Positions 27,142 through 35,796 of a DNA stretch of 64,000 nt are shown in pieces (position 1 is the stretch's first letter; each line of letters begins with the position of its first letter). Location: positions 202,696 to 266,695 of the forward strand of contig DIUR01000030.1 of assembly GCA_002428265.1 (NCBI GenBank), in the 5' to 3' direction. The notes under the pieces are model-generated. The model was not told the origin of the DNA. It searched no databases and worked only from the letters and a program-made list of their open reading frames with translations. The translations under genes were made by a program, and so were the position numbers. This DNA comes from Bacteriovoracaceae bacterium UBA6153 (lineage in GTDB: Bacteria > Bdellovibrionota > Bacteriovoracia > Bacteriovoracales > Bacteriovoracaceae).

Positions 27142-28069
27142 ATTAACTATCAAAAGAATAAATACTTCATCGTATTTTGCTCCAGGCTTTAATCAAAACG
27201 AATCAGACGCTCTAGAAGATTATGTCGACATGCTGGAAGCGGACTCTTCGGAGTCTGCTGATATTCTCATTACCAACACTCATGTCAATTTTGACCTGTT
27301 AAGTGATGAGCAATGTAGCAAACTAAAACTCATCGTTCATGCCAACTCTGGCTACGATAATTTCCCGGTAGATTTCGTCAAAGGCACCCAAGCACCTATT
27401 GTCATAGGAAGTACGATCAGAGCACAGGCCGTGGCCCAGTATATAATCACCGCACTCATGAACCGCTACTCTTCACTTCCTGTTCAAAAAGAATGGGACT
27501 ACGATAGAAAATGGAACCGCACGCTTATCTCTGAATTAAAAGTGACTGTGATTGGTTTTGGCCACATTGGAAAAATTCTCAATTCATTCTTAGCTCCCAT
27601 TGTTAAAGAACTCGTTATCTATGATCCATTTGAAAACCTCACTCAAATCAATCACAAAGGCTCCGATGTTGTGATCCTTGCCTGTGGACTGAACTCTAAA
27701 AGCCGCAATATGATTGATAAGAATTTTTTAAATGTCCTAAAAGAAAATGCCACAATCATCAATGCCGCCCGCGGAGAGCTGGTTGTCACCAGTGATTTAG
27801 TTAATTTCCTTACGGCCAATGACGATGCCTTTGCCATTTTAGATGTCTTTGAAAAAGAGCCGAATAGCTTCTCAAGCTTCAGGTCATTGAAAAATGTCAT
27901 CACGACTTCTCACATAGCAGGAGTCTTTAAAAACATTGATCAACATACCATTGATTTTGAAGTTGAGGTGGTCAGAGACTTTTTAGAGCTGACTGATTTC
28001 GATTTCAAAAATAAGTATAAAAATAAAATTCTACAAAATAAACTTCGCCCTGAAATAGGACTTATATGA
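27119..28069 (+). CDS. D-2-hydroxyacid dehydrogenase
   Basis: The 316-residue product has the Rossmann motif VIGFGHIGKIL, the catalytic Arg in NAARGELV, Glu in LDVFEKEP and His in TSHIAG, the triad of D-isomer-specific hydroxyacid dehydrogenases (SerA/PdxB type). It oxidises or reduces a 2-hydroxyacid using NAD(H). The start at 27119 is chosen because translation upstream of it in the same frame is non-homologous and overlaps the preceding gene; the ribosome binding site is weak, so translational coupling is likely. Overlaps the arginase gene start (ATGA). Confidence 0.8.
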   Translation: MKKHPESRLTIKRINTSSYFAPGFNQNESDALEDYVDMLEADSSESADILITNTHVNFDLLSDEQCSKLKLIVHANSGYDNFPVDFVKGTQAPIVIGSTIRAQAVAQYIITALMNRYSSLPVQKEWDYDRKWNRTLISELKVTVIGFGHIGKILNSFLAPIVKELVIYDPFENLTQINHKGSDVVILACGLNSKSRNMIDKNFLNVLKENATIINAARGELVVTSDLVNFLTANDDAFAILDVFEKEPNSFSSFRSLKNVITTSHIAGVFKNIDQHTIDFEVEVVRDFLELTDFDFKNKYKNKILQNKLRPEIGLI

Positions 28070-29190
28070 GCACTCAATCACGAAACGAATTCATTTCAAA
28101 GTGTAAACACTATTTGGTTCCACCAGGAGAAGGTGTCTTCACCGTTCACACGGCAAAAGATAAAAGAGACAATCTTCAGAAAAAATTATTCGGTGCTGAG
28201 GCCTTAGCACAAAATAAAATCAGAGACATTTGGGAGCAGAGTTTAACATCGACTCTTCCCCTTTCAAAATGTGTCATCTTCGGAATCGCCTCAGACTGCG
28301 GCGGCGGTATTCAAAGAGGTGCTAACTGGGGCCCGCTCTTTTTAAGAGAGACACTCATTAGCTCAAAAGATGAGCTTAATGCCTATGACGTTGGTGACGT
28401 GAGAGTTATTCCTCACCTGCTTCACGATAAATACTTAAATGACGAAACCATTGCAAAATGCCGAATCGGACTTTATCAAAGCGATAAAATTAATCTTCCG
28501 GTTTCTCCACTTTCTATTGCTTATGACTTTGCTCAGGGCTTTCATGAACAGTTTCCTTCGAAATCAATTTTCATGATTGGAGGAGATCACTCTGTGAGCT
28601 ACCCCATGGTCAGAGCTTATCTTGAAGCTAAAAAAGCTCAGGGTAAAAAAGTCGCACTTGTTCACTTCGACGCTCATACTGATTTATCTAACGACAGACT
28701 TGGAATTGATATCTGTTTTGGGACGTGGACGTCTCAGATCGTGCCATTTTTAGAAACTCCTCAACACCTGGTTCAAATTGGGATTCGCTCTACCGCGAAA
28801 GACCGCAATCACTGGGAACAAAAATTCGGCCACACTCAAATCTGGGCACAGGAAATTTTTGATCGCGGGGCAAGTGCTGTTGCTGATGAAATTGTAGCAA
28901 AACTTAAATCCCTTGATGTTGAAGAAATCTACATCAGTTTTGATATTGATGTTCTCGATAAGGAATATGCAGGGGCCACAGGTACACCGGAGTCTGGAGG
29001 ACTTAGTCCCCATGAGCCGATGCTGATCATGCAAACTCTGTTTGAAAACTTTAAAATTACCGGTGCCGATATGGTGGAGATTGCTCCCCTGGTAAAAGGT
29101 GCAGATATAAAGCAGATGGAGCCTGAAACCACTTTAATGGTGGCGGCCAGCCTTTCAACGTTTCTTATCCAGGCGATGGGATCTCAATAA
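28066..29190 (+). CDS. Arginase/agmatinase/formimidoylglutamase-family enzyme
   Basis: The 374-residue protein has the three manganese-binding motifs of the ureohydrolase family: IGGDHSVSYP, HFDAHTDL and SFDIDVLD. It cleaves a guanidino or formimino group; whether the substrate is arginine, agmatine or formiminoglutamate cannot be fixed from the motifs. The N-terminal 60 residues are an extension relative to most members. Lies between the dehydrogenase and aat with start/stop overlaps on both sides, so one operon. Confidence 0.85.
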   Translation: MSTQSRNEFISKCKHYLVPPGEGVFTVHTAKDKRDNLQKKLFGAEALAQNKIRDIWEQSLTSTLPLSKCVIFGIASDCGGGIQRGANWGPLFLRETLISSKDELNAYDVGDVRVIPHLLHDKYLNDETIAKCRIGLYQSDKINLPVSPLSIAYDFAQGFHEQFPSKSIFMIGGDHSVSYPMVRAYLEAKKAQGKKVALVHFDAHTDLSNDRLGIDICFGTWTSQIVPFLETPQHLVQIGIRSTAKDRNHWEQKFGHTQIWAQEIFDRGASAVADEIVAKLKSLDVEEIYISFDIDVLDKEYAGATGTPESGGLSPHEPMLIMQTLFENFKITGADMVEIAPLVKGADIKQMEPETTLMVAASLSTFLIQAMGSQ

Positions 29191-29828
29191 TGGCGATTCT
29201 CGATTTCCCACCAGTCACGACAGCGGATGAGCATGGACTTCTGGCCATCGGCGGAGACCTGGATCTTGAATCCCTCCTTCTCGCGTACACTCGCGGGATT
29301 TTTCCCTGGCCGATTTCAGAAGAGTTCCCGCTGGCATGGTTTTCACCGGACCCGAGAGGAATCCTGGCCTTTGAAAAACTTCATCTTTCCAAGAGTCTTA
29401 AAAAGTTCCTGAAGAAAAACCCTTATGAAGTCCGCTTCAATACTAATTTTGAAGAAGTCATCCGTTCTTGTGCGACGGTCTCTCGAAGCGATAACCAGGG
29501 AACCTGGATCACGGAAGACATCATTAATGGCTATATTAACCTTCATAAAAAGGGCTATGCCTATAGTGTTGAGACCTACTTAGATAACAAGCTCGTAGGA
29601 GGCGTTTACGGCGTCTCAATCAACACCTTTTATTCAGGCGAGTCTATGTTTCACAAAGAAGACAATGCCTCCAAAGTGGCCCTCGTCGCTCTTTTATACC
29701 GCCTCCATGCCCAAGGCATCGGCTGGCTCGACACTCAAATGGTGACCCCGGTTGTTGAGTCTCTGGGAGGAGTAGAAATTCCCCGCGAAACTTATTTGGC
29801 CATGCTCGAGCGCTCAATTTACAAATAA
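29190..29828 (+). CDS. aat: Leucyl/phenylalanyl-tRNA--protein transferase
   Basis: The 212-residue protein has FPWPISEEFPLAWFSPDPRG, the TWITEDIINGYINLHKKGYA block and GGVYGVSINTFYSGESMF, all diagnostic of Aat. The enzyme adds Leu or Phe to proteins with N-terminal Arg or Lys, marking them for ClpAP through the N-end rule. Its ATG overlaps the preceding stop by one base. Confidence 0.95.
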   Translation: MAILDFPPVTTADEHGLLAIGGDLDLESLLLAYTRGIFPWPISEEFPLAWFSPDPRGILAFEKLHLSKSLKKFLKKNPYEVRFNTNFEEVIRSCATVSRSDNQGTWITEDIINGYINLHKKGYAYSVETYLDNKLVGGVYGVSINTFYSGESMFHKEDNASKVALVALLYRLHAQGIGWLDTQMVTPVVESLGGVEIPRETYLAMLERSIYK

Positions 29829-29887
29829 AGCCTGTAAAAATTTCCCGACTTCAACATTTGCTTCCCATTTTAATTTAACATTTCTGT

Positions 29888-31243
29888 ATGAAAATTTTAA
29901 AAACATCCCTATTGGTGGTTCTTGCATCTATTGGCGTAAATGCCTTTGCAGAGGACGTGTGTAAAGAAAGACTTGAAGCTCATATTGAACTTATGAATGA
30001 ACATGAACTCTATTTGCAAAAAATTGGAAGTGAATCCAAAACAATTGGATCATTTGAGATTACACAATTTCAAAAAAGCTTAACGGCAAGGTACGCCAGC
30101 TTAAATGCCCTTCTAAAAACCTACAATGATAAAGAGCTTAACTGTCAGCCTGCTATTTTAGGAAAGGCCACGGCCATTCACGACTTCACAAGAATTGGCC
30201 AAAGTATTATTGCCAATACCGAGTTAAGAAGAATTACTGTTTCATTCACTAAGTTTGAAGCTTATAAGCTCACTAACTTTATTGAGGATTACAAAAAATA
30301 CACTTCAAACGAAATGATTGCGGAAGTACAAAACTCTATCAATCAAGAAAATGCTCTTCTTCCTTATGAGCAAAAATTTAATCTTTCTGAGAAAGACTAC
30401 GACCCTAATCTCTATGCGACATCAGACATTGCCATAAAAGCTGCCACAACAACTGTTGCTGGAGCTGCAAAAGTCTGGGGATTTATTTCTGATCATTTGA
30501 AATGGAGACAAGGAAGACTGCGAGACAATGCCGAAGTAAAAGCACTTGTGCTCTCAAAACTCAGACCTCTTGATATCATCTATGAAAAGAGAACATTCGT
30601 TTTATCAAATTATACGATACCTGGTCACTGGGGGCACAACGCTATCTGGATGGGAACTAAAGCAGAATTAATCCTGGCAGGCCTTTGGGATAAAGAATTT
30701 TTCAAACCTTTTAGGGCCCAAGTTGAGGCCGGAAATAATATTGTCGAAATCAGGAAAGAAGGTTTGAACTTCCAAAGCCTGGATAATTTTTTAAACCTTG
30801 ATGAATTTGCCATTACAAGAATGAAAGGAATCGATCAACGTGCCTCTGGTGTATTTGAAGAGCTCTTTGCCCAGATCGACAAGAAATACGATTTTAAATT
30901 TGATGCCAGAACGACTGACGTTATCACTTGTGCTGAACTTATCAGCTTTAGCTATGGCGACTACAAATGGCCTGAAACAAAAACTCTTTTTCAAGTAAGC
31001 TTGCGCCCAGATGATTTAGCGATTACCTCAGTTCAAGCTAATCCTCAGGCCGAGTTTATCCTTTATCTTAAAGGAGCGAAGAAAAATGGCCCATTTCAGA
31101 ATCTAACTCAAGACCAGTGGAAAGCTTTGTTTGATCTACAGACTCCTGAGCAAAAAGCGCACGCAAAAAAAATGAAGAGAGAGCAGCAAAACCGCGAACG
31201 CGAAGAGCGCGAAGCCTTCAATAGATTATACGGACACGGATAA
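29888..31243 (+). CDS. Secreted YiiX/YebB-like cysteine hydrolase, copy 2
   Basis: The 451-residue protein has a signal peptide (MKILKTSLLVVLASIGVNAFA) and repeats the architecture of the 25435-27141 product: RPLDIIYEK, GHWGHNAIWMG with catalytic His, and VITCAELISFSYG with catalytic Cys. The C-terminus is lysine/arginine-rich and probably disordered. The two copies flank the dehydrogenase-arginase-aat operon, which suggests an old duplication split by insertion. A hairpin (31248-31264, GGTGCC/GGCACC) follows the stop. Confidence 0.8.
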   Translation: MKILKTSLLVVLASIGVNAFAEDVCKERLEAHIELMNEHELYLQKIGSESKTIGSFEITQFQKSLTARYASLNALLKTYNDKELNCQPAILGKATAIHDFTRIGQSIIANTELRRITVSFTKFEAYKLTNFIEDYKKYTSNEMIAEVQNSINQENALLPYEQKFNLSEKDYDPNLYATSDIAIKAATTTVAGAAKVWGFISDHLKWRQGRLRDNAEVKALVLSKLRPLDIIYEKRTFVLSNYTIPGHWGHNAIWMGTKAELILAGLWDKEFFKPFRAQVEAGNNIVEIRKEGLNFQSLDNFLNLDEFAITRMKGIDQRASGVFEELFAQIDKKYDFKFDARTTDVITCAELISFSYGDYKWPETKTLFQVSLRPDDLAITSVQANPQAEFILYLKGAKKNGPFQNLTQDQWKALFDLQTPEQKAHAKKMKREQQNREREEREAFNRLYGHG

Positions 31244-31398
31244 GAACGGTGCCTTTTTGGCACCATTCTCCCCTCATAAATCTCACATTTTCCAATGAGA
31301 TTGTAAAAAACCACCCATATTCATAATCTGATTTGCACCAGGCGTTTTCGCGTGATAGCTATCTTCTCCTAAACGTATGAATAATACCTGAGGTCATT

Positions 31399-31968
31399 AT
31401 GAACAAGATTATTTTAATTCTAGCTATGACGATTGCCGTTTCATCTTGTGGTGGAAAAAACAACAAGGTTAATTCTGGAAATGCAGCGGTAACAACACCT
31501 CCATCTTCTGAAGCTATTACGCCAATTCAGCCGATTAATCCGGTAAGAACAGTAGCTGCTAATTTCGAAGGTAACTACGACCTGATCGAAATGGAGCGCG
31601 GAGATAACTGTGGAGCTAACATCACTATCGTTTCTGAGTGTGGTGGATACAGAGTTCACAGCAACAACATGGGCCCTGAAGAGTTCTGTAACGTAAATAT
31701 CTTCTCAGACAATGGTGATAGAAACCCACCGAATCCAGATCGCAATCCGCCAAATCCTGATAGAAATCCACCTAACCCGGATAGAAATCCTCCTTCTCAA
31801 TACGACAGAAAAATCGTGACTCAAGAAGGGAATCTATTAAAGTCAGTGATCAAAGTTAATGAACAACTTTCATTCACAAGCTCAATGGTTTTAAGAAATA
31901 ATGGGATTCTAGAGAAGATGGCAAACTTTAAGAGCAGCCAGATTCGTTGTATTTATCAAAAGAGATAG
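31399..31968 (+). CDS. Lipoprotein with DRNPPNP repeats
   Basis: The 189-residue protein has a lipoprotein signal peptide (ILAMTIAVSSC) and a proline-rich, charged spacer made of four heptads (DRNPPNP) before a C-terminal domain with a cysteine (RCIYQKR) and an N-terminal pair (DNCGANITIVSECGG). The spacer probably acts as an extended linker. Start at 31399 has GAGG upstream. No family recognised. Confidence 0.75.
   Translation: MNKIILILAMTIAVSSCGGKNNKVNSGNAAVTTPPSSEAITPIQPINPVRTVAANFEGNYDLIEMERGDNCGANITIVSECGGYRVHSNNMGPEEFCNVNIFSDNGDRNPPNPDRNPPNPDRNPPNPDRNPPSQYDRKIVTQEGNLLKSVIKVNEQLSFTSSMVLRNNGILEKMANFKSSQIRCIYQKR
31717..31800 (+). repeat. Four 21-base tandem repeats (DRNPPNP)
   Basis: Four in-frame copies of a 21-base unit encode DRNPPNP (last copy DRNPPSQ). 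Third bases differ between copies, so the array is not recent, but the length can vary by slippage. Confidence 0.85.
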
Positions 31969-31985
31969 TTTTTAAAAAATAGACC

Positions 31986-32016
31986 AAAAAAAAGCCTCCA
32001 TTTCGGAGGCTTTTTT
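31986..32016. terminator. Bidirectional terminator between lipoprotein and nuo operon
   Basis: GCCTCC (31994-31999) and GGAGGC (32005-32010) pair, with an A-run before and a T-run after, so the hairpin can end both the plus-strand lipoprotein and the minus-strand nuo transcripts. Confidence 0.93.
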
Positions 32017-32025
32017 ATTTCTAAA

Positions 32026-32562
32026 TTATAATCTAAGTTTCAATCTATCATTGTCATCAACAGTCGACTGGATTCCACGTCCACCGTTAAGAGACTTTCT
32101 GAAAGCTAGTTCGTAATGATCAGCAACCCACTCCTGCTCAGCATGGCCTGAGAGCTCATACTCATTAGTTAAGCGGATAGCATCTACTGGACAAGCTTCT
32201 TCACAGAAACCACAGAATACACAACGAAGCATTTCAATTTCAAAAGAAACCGGTGCCTTTTCAACTTCTTTGTCAGAGTCATCAGCGGCCACGATGTGGA
32301 TACACTGAGCAGGACAATAAGTTGAACACAACATACAAGATGTACATCTTAGTGTTCCGTCTTCTTTAACCGTTAAAACGTGCTTTCCTTTGAATCTATC
32401 AGAGTAGAAATACTTCTCTTCCGGATAGTTCAGAGTCATTCTATTGTGCTTAAACACGTTAGATAGAAGGTTCACCATCGTGATCTTAAGACCAAGATAA
32501 AGTCCCTTTAAAAAGCCGTGTTGCGCGTACAGGTCTTTCTTTAAAATCATACGTTCACCCAT
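32026..32562 (-). CDS. nuoI: NADH-quinone oxidoreductase subunit I
   Basis: The product (178 residues from 32562, 174 if started at 32550) has two ferredoxin motifs, CTSCMLCSTYCPAQC and CVFCGFCEEACPVD, which bind the N6a and N6b [4Fe-4S] clusters of complex I. It is the last gene of the nuo cluster and overlaps nuoG by up to 16 bases. The ATG at 32550 overlaps the nuoG stop (ATGA) and is an equally good start. Confidence 0.93.
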   Translation of the reverse strand: MGERMILKKDLYAQHGFLKGLYLGLKITMVNLLSNVFKHNRMTLNYPEEKYFYSDRFKGKHVLTVKEDGTLRCTSCMLCSTYCPAQCIHIVAADDSDKEVEKAPVSFEIEMLRCVFCGFCEEACPVDAIRLTNEYELSGHAEQEWVADHYELAFRKSLNGGRGIQSTVDDNDRLKLRL

Positions 32563-33980
32563 TTTCCGTAGTAGCTGATGTCTTTTGTTGTCTCACCGTA
32601 GCTTAGACCTGCATTCAATTGTCTTTGTGTTCCCTGGAAGTTCACGATGTGACCTTCTTTTTCAAGGAAACTTGGAACTGGCAGAAGGTAGTTGAAAACT
32701 TTCATTGAAGAAAGCGTCTCACCAGGAGTAAGAGCGATTCTTGTTGAAGCTTTTTCGATTTTCTTTAAAAGTGTATTGAAGTGATCTTCATTGTAAAGAA
32801 TTTCTGGAACCACAACGTAAGCAACGTCACTAGCTGAAATTGCATTTAAAACTTTATCTAGACCAGCACTTGTGTGATCAAATCCCGCTGCTTCAAAAGC
32901 TTTTTGAGCTCCACGAAGGTTAGCGTTTTTATCTCCACGTCTAAGGATTCCGTCAAATTCCGGACCTTGTGTTGGAAGAGTATAAAGAGCAACAGAAGCT
33001 TTACTTCCTTTGATGCTCTCAAAAAATCTTGCGTATTCTTCGTTCGTTAAGCTTGTCGATAAAATGAAGTTTGCTTTTTTACCAGTAACAAGTTCAACAA
33101 CACGAGATTCATCAGCAGGAACGAATAATCCGTTCATGTTTTCTGAAGCCACTTGTAGTCTTGTCGGGCTTGAAACGTGCTTGTAGATCGAGCGACCATC
33201 ATCACACATCCAGTGACCGTTAACAGTTTCATCAAAGACTGGCTTTACTCTGTAAGAGCCGTTTTTGTTTTGAGAAACTTTTACTGAACAGCCTGTCTCA
33301 CATCCAATACAAGTCGTGTAGACTTCTTCAAGGAACCATACACGTTGTTTGAATCTGAAATCCTTACTTGTTAATGCTCCAACCGGGCAGATATCAACTA
33401 AGTTTTGTGCGTAATCATTTTTCAGGTTTTCGTTAACAGTGATCTCTGCGTGATCCCCTCTGTTTAAAATTCCTAGCTCGTTTGTTTTAGTCACTTCTTC
33501 AGTGAATCTTGTACAACGAGAACAAAGAATACATCTTTCAGCATCAAGCATAACGTTCTTGCCGATGTCCTGAACTTTTTCTTTGTGAACTTTTTTATCA
33601 ATCATCTGAGAGTCATACTGACCGTGCTTCATGTAGTAGTCTTGAAGTCCACACTCTCCGGCCTGGTCACAAACCGGGCAATCAAGAGGGTGATTCAGAA
33701 GGTGAAATTGAAGTGTGTTTTCAACAGCAGCTTTAATTTTTGGAGTGTCATTACGGATAACCATCCCTTCGCCACATGTAGCATTACATGATGGAAATGG
33801 ACGAGGTACACCGTCTTGCTCAACCATACACATACGACATACACCAGCGATCGATAGACCTGCGTGGTAGCAGTAGTGAGCGACTTCCTGACCGTTATCA
33901 AGAGCAGCTTGTAGAAGGTTGGAACCCTTCACTGCTTCAATTTGTTTTCCGTTCCAAGTTAGTTTTACTTTTTCAGTCAT
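32547..33980 (-). CDS. nuoG: NADH-quinone oxidoreductase subunit G, short form
   Basis: The 477-residue protein has the N-terminal [2Fe-2S] ferredoxin domain (CYHAGLSIAGVCRMCMVE), the HLLNHPLDCPVCDQAGECGL motif for N5, and CILCSRC and CIGCETGC cluster sites. It is much shorter than E. coli NuoG (about 900), so most of the molybdopterin-oxidoreductase-like domain is reduced. It carries electrons within the peripheral arm of complex I. Confidence 0.92.
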   Translation of the reverse strand: MTEKVKLTWNGKQIEAVKGSNLLQAALDNGQEVAHYCYHAGLSIAGVCRMCMVEQDGVPRPFPSCNATCGEGMVIRNDTPKIKAAVENTLQFHLLNHPLDCPVCDQAGECGLQDYYMKHGQYDSQMIDKKVHKEKVQDIGKNVMLDAERCILCSRCTRFTEEVTKTNELGILNRGDHAEITVNENLKNDYAQNLVDICPVGALTSKDFRFKQRVWFLEEVYTTCIGCETGCSVKVSQNKNGSYRVKPVFDETVNGHWMCDDGRSIYKHVSSPTRLQVASENMNGLFVPADESRVVELVTGKKANFILSTSLTNEEYARFFESIKGSKASVALYTLPTQGPEFDGILRRGDKNANLRGAQKAFEAAGFDHTSAGLDKVLNAISASDVAYVVVPEILYNEDHFNTLLKKIEKASTRIALTPGETLSSMKVFNYLLPVPSFLEKEGHIVNFQGTQRQLNAGLSYGETTKDISYYGKWVNV

Positions 33981-33982
33981 GA

Positions 33983-35284
33983 CTATTTCTTACCTGTATT
34001 TGTTGGTGTCATAATATAAGCTTCAAGTTCTGATCTAAATGATTTGATCATCCCTTGCGCAGGCATTGCCGCTGCATCTGCAAGAGCACAAATAGTTTGT
34101 CCTCTCATTGAAGCTGCTGTTTTATCAAGTGTATCGATATCTGCCTTTGATGCTTTTCCTGTTTCCCTTCTTTTGAAAATAGACTCAAGCCAGCCAGTTC
34201 CTTCGCGACATGGAGTACATTGTCCGCAAGACTCGTGGTGATAGAATTCAAGTGTCCACTTCATCAGGTCACCGATGTTTCTTGTTTCATCTAGTACGAT
34301 GATCGCACCAGAGCCAAGCATTGATCCTTTGCTTGCAACATCTTCATAGTCCATTTTTACAGAATATGATTCATCGTGATTGAAAACCGGAGCTGATGAT
34401 CCACCCGGAACAACAGCTTTAAGCTTGTTGCCGTTTCTCATTCCACCACAGTGAACTTCGATGATTTCTTTTAATGTTGTTCCCAATGGAACTTCGATAA
34501 CTCCTGGCTTATTTACGTCACCAGAAATTGAAAATAATTTTGTTCCGGCAGACTTTTCAGTCCCCCATTTTTTGTACTCGTCAGCACCAAATCTCATAAT
34601 CCATGGAACAGCTGCAAGAGACTCAACATTGTTAACCATTGTTGGAAGTCCACGGTAGCCTTTGATCGCTGGAAATGGTGGCTTTAGTTTTGGCTGACCT
34701 TTTTTACCTTCCAGAGATGAAATCATTCCTGTTTCTTCCCCGCAGATATAAGCTCCAGCTCCACGGTGAACATAAAGGTCAAAGTTAAATCCTTTTCCTA
34801 AAATATTTTTACCAAGGTAGCCCTTTGCGTACGCTTCTTTTAGAGCGCGCTCAAGAATCACTGCCTGCTGCTGGAATTCACCACGAATATAGATATATCC
34901 TTTTTGTGTTCCCAGTGCCCATGCAGAAATAATCATTCCTTCAATTAAGATATGTGGATTTTTTTCAACAAGGTATCGATCTTTGAATGTTCCCGGCTCT
35001 GATTCATCGGCATTACAAAGAAGATATTTTTGAGCATTTCTATCTTTAGTAAAAAATCCCCACTTTACTCCAGTCGGAAATCCAGCTCCACCGCGTCCTC
35101 TTAATCCCGAAGCTTTAACCACTTCTTTAATCGCTTCAGGATCTTTATCGAAACAAGCTTTCATCATTTCGTATCCACCGGCACGTTCAAAAACTTCAAG
35201 GTTATGAACACCAGGGATATGGTGGTAACTTAATAAAGAATAATCCTTATAGTTGGCCGTATCTTTTTCCATGATTCTTTCCAT
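33983..35284 (-). CDS. nuoF: NADH-quinone oxidoreductase subunit F
   Basis: The 433-residue protein has the NADH/FMN-binding motif GLRGRGGAGFPTGVKWGF and the N3 cluster site CGQCTPCREG. It binds NADH and FMN and is the electron entry point of complex I. The start overlaps the nuoE stop by one base; an in-frame ATG at 35272 is an alternative. Confidence 0.95.
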   Translation of the reverse strand: MERIMEKDTANYKDYSLLSYHHIPGVHNLEVFERAGGYEMMKACFDKDPEAIKEVVKASGLRGRGGAGFPTGVKWGFFTKDRNAQKYLLCNADESEPGTFKDRYLVEKNPHILIEGMIISAWALGTQKGYIYIRGEFQQQAVILERALKEAYAKGYLGKNILGKGFNFDLYVHRGAGAYICGEETGMISSLEGKKGQPKLKPPFPAIKGYRGLPTMVNNVESLAAVPWIMRFGADEYKKWGTEKSAGTKLFSISGDVNKPGVIEVPLGTTLKEIIEVHCGGMRNGNKLKAVVPGGSSAPVFNHDESYSVKMDYEDVASKGSMLGSGAIIVLDETRNIGDLMKWTLEFYHHESCGQCTPCREGTGWLESIFKRRETGKASKADIDTLDKTAASMRGQTICALADAAAMPAQGMIKSFRSELEAYIMTPTNTGKK

Positions 35285-35796
35285 TATGGTAGTTCCTCTA
35301 ATTTATTAATTGCATCGGCAAGATCAACTGGGCCCACGTAATCATTGTTGATACGCATACAAGGCGCCATTTCACAGGCACCAAGACATTCCATTTTCTG
35401 AAGAGAGATTCTTCCGTCTCTTGTTGGAGTCAGGTAATCAGTATCGAAGTGCTTTAATAAACCAGCGTAAATTTCGCGTCCGCCAAACATTGAACATGTA
35501 ATGTTAGTACAAACGTGAACCATGTTTCTTCCAACTGGAACGTCGTAGAACATGTCGTAGAAAGAAATAACTTCTTTGATTTTAATTTCTGGAATATTCA
35601 TTAGAACACTAACGTATTCAATCGCTTCTTGTGGAAGCCATTTAATTTGTTCTTGAACTAAGTGCAGAACTGGAAGAAGTGCAGACTCAACATCATCATA
35701 ACGAGTAAGGTACTCTTGGTACGTCGCGAGATTTGCATCTGTAAATTTAAAAGGTGCGCCCATTGAGTGGGTCTGGTTAGGTGAATGCGAACTCAT
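35284..35796 (-). CDS. nuoE: NADH-quinone oxidoreductase subunit E
   Basis: The 170-residue thioredoxin-like subunit carries the [2Fe-2S] cluster N1a through VCTNITCSMFGG and ECLGACEMAPC. It pairs with NuoF in the NADH dehydrogenase module. Start and stop overlap the neighbours, as expected for coupled translation. Confidence 0.94.
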   Translation of the reverse strand: MSSHSPNQTHSMGAPFKFTDANLATYQEYLTRYDDVESALLPVLHLVQEQIKWLPQEAIEYVSVLMNIPEIKIKEVISFYDMFYDVPVGRNMVHVCTNITCSMFGGREIYAGLLKHFDTDYLTPTRDGRISLQKMECLGACEMAPCMRINNDYVGPVDLADAINKLEELP

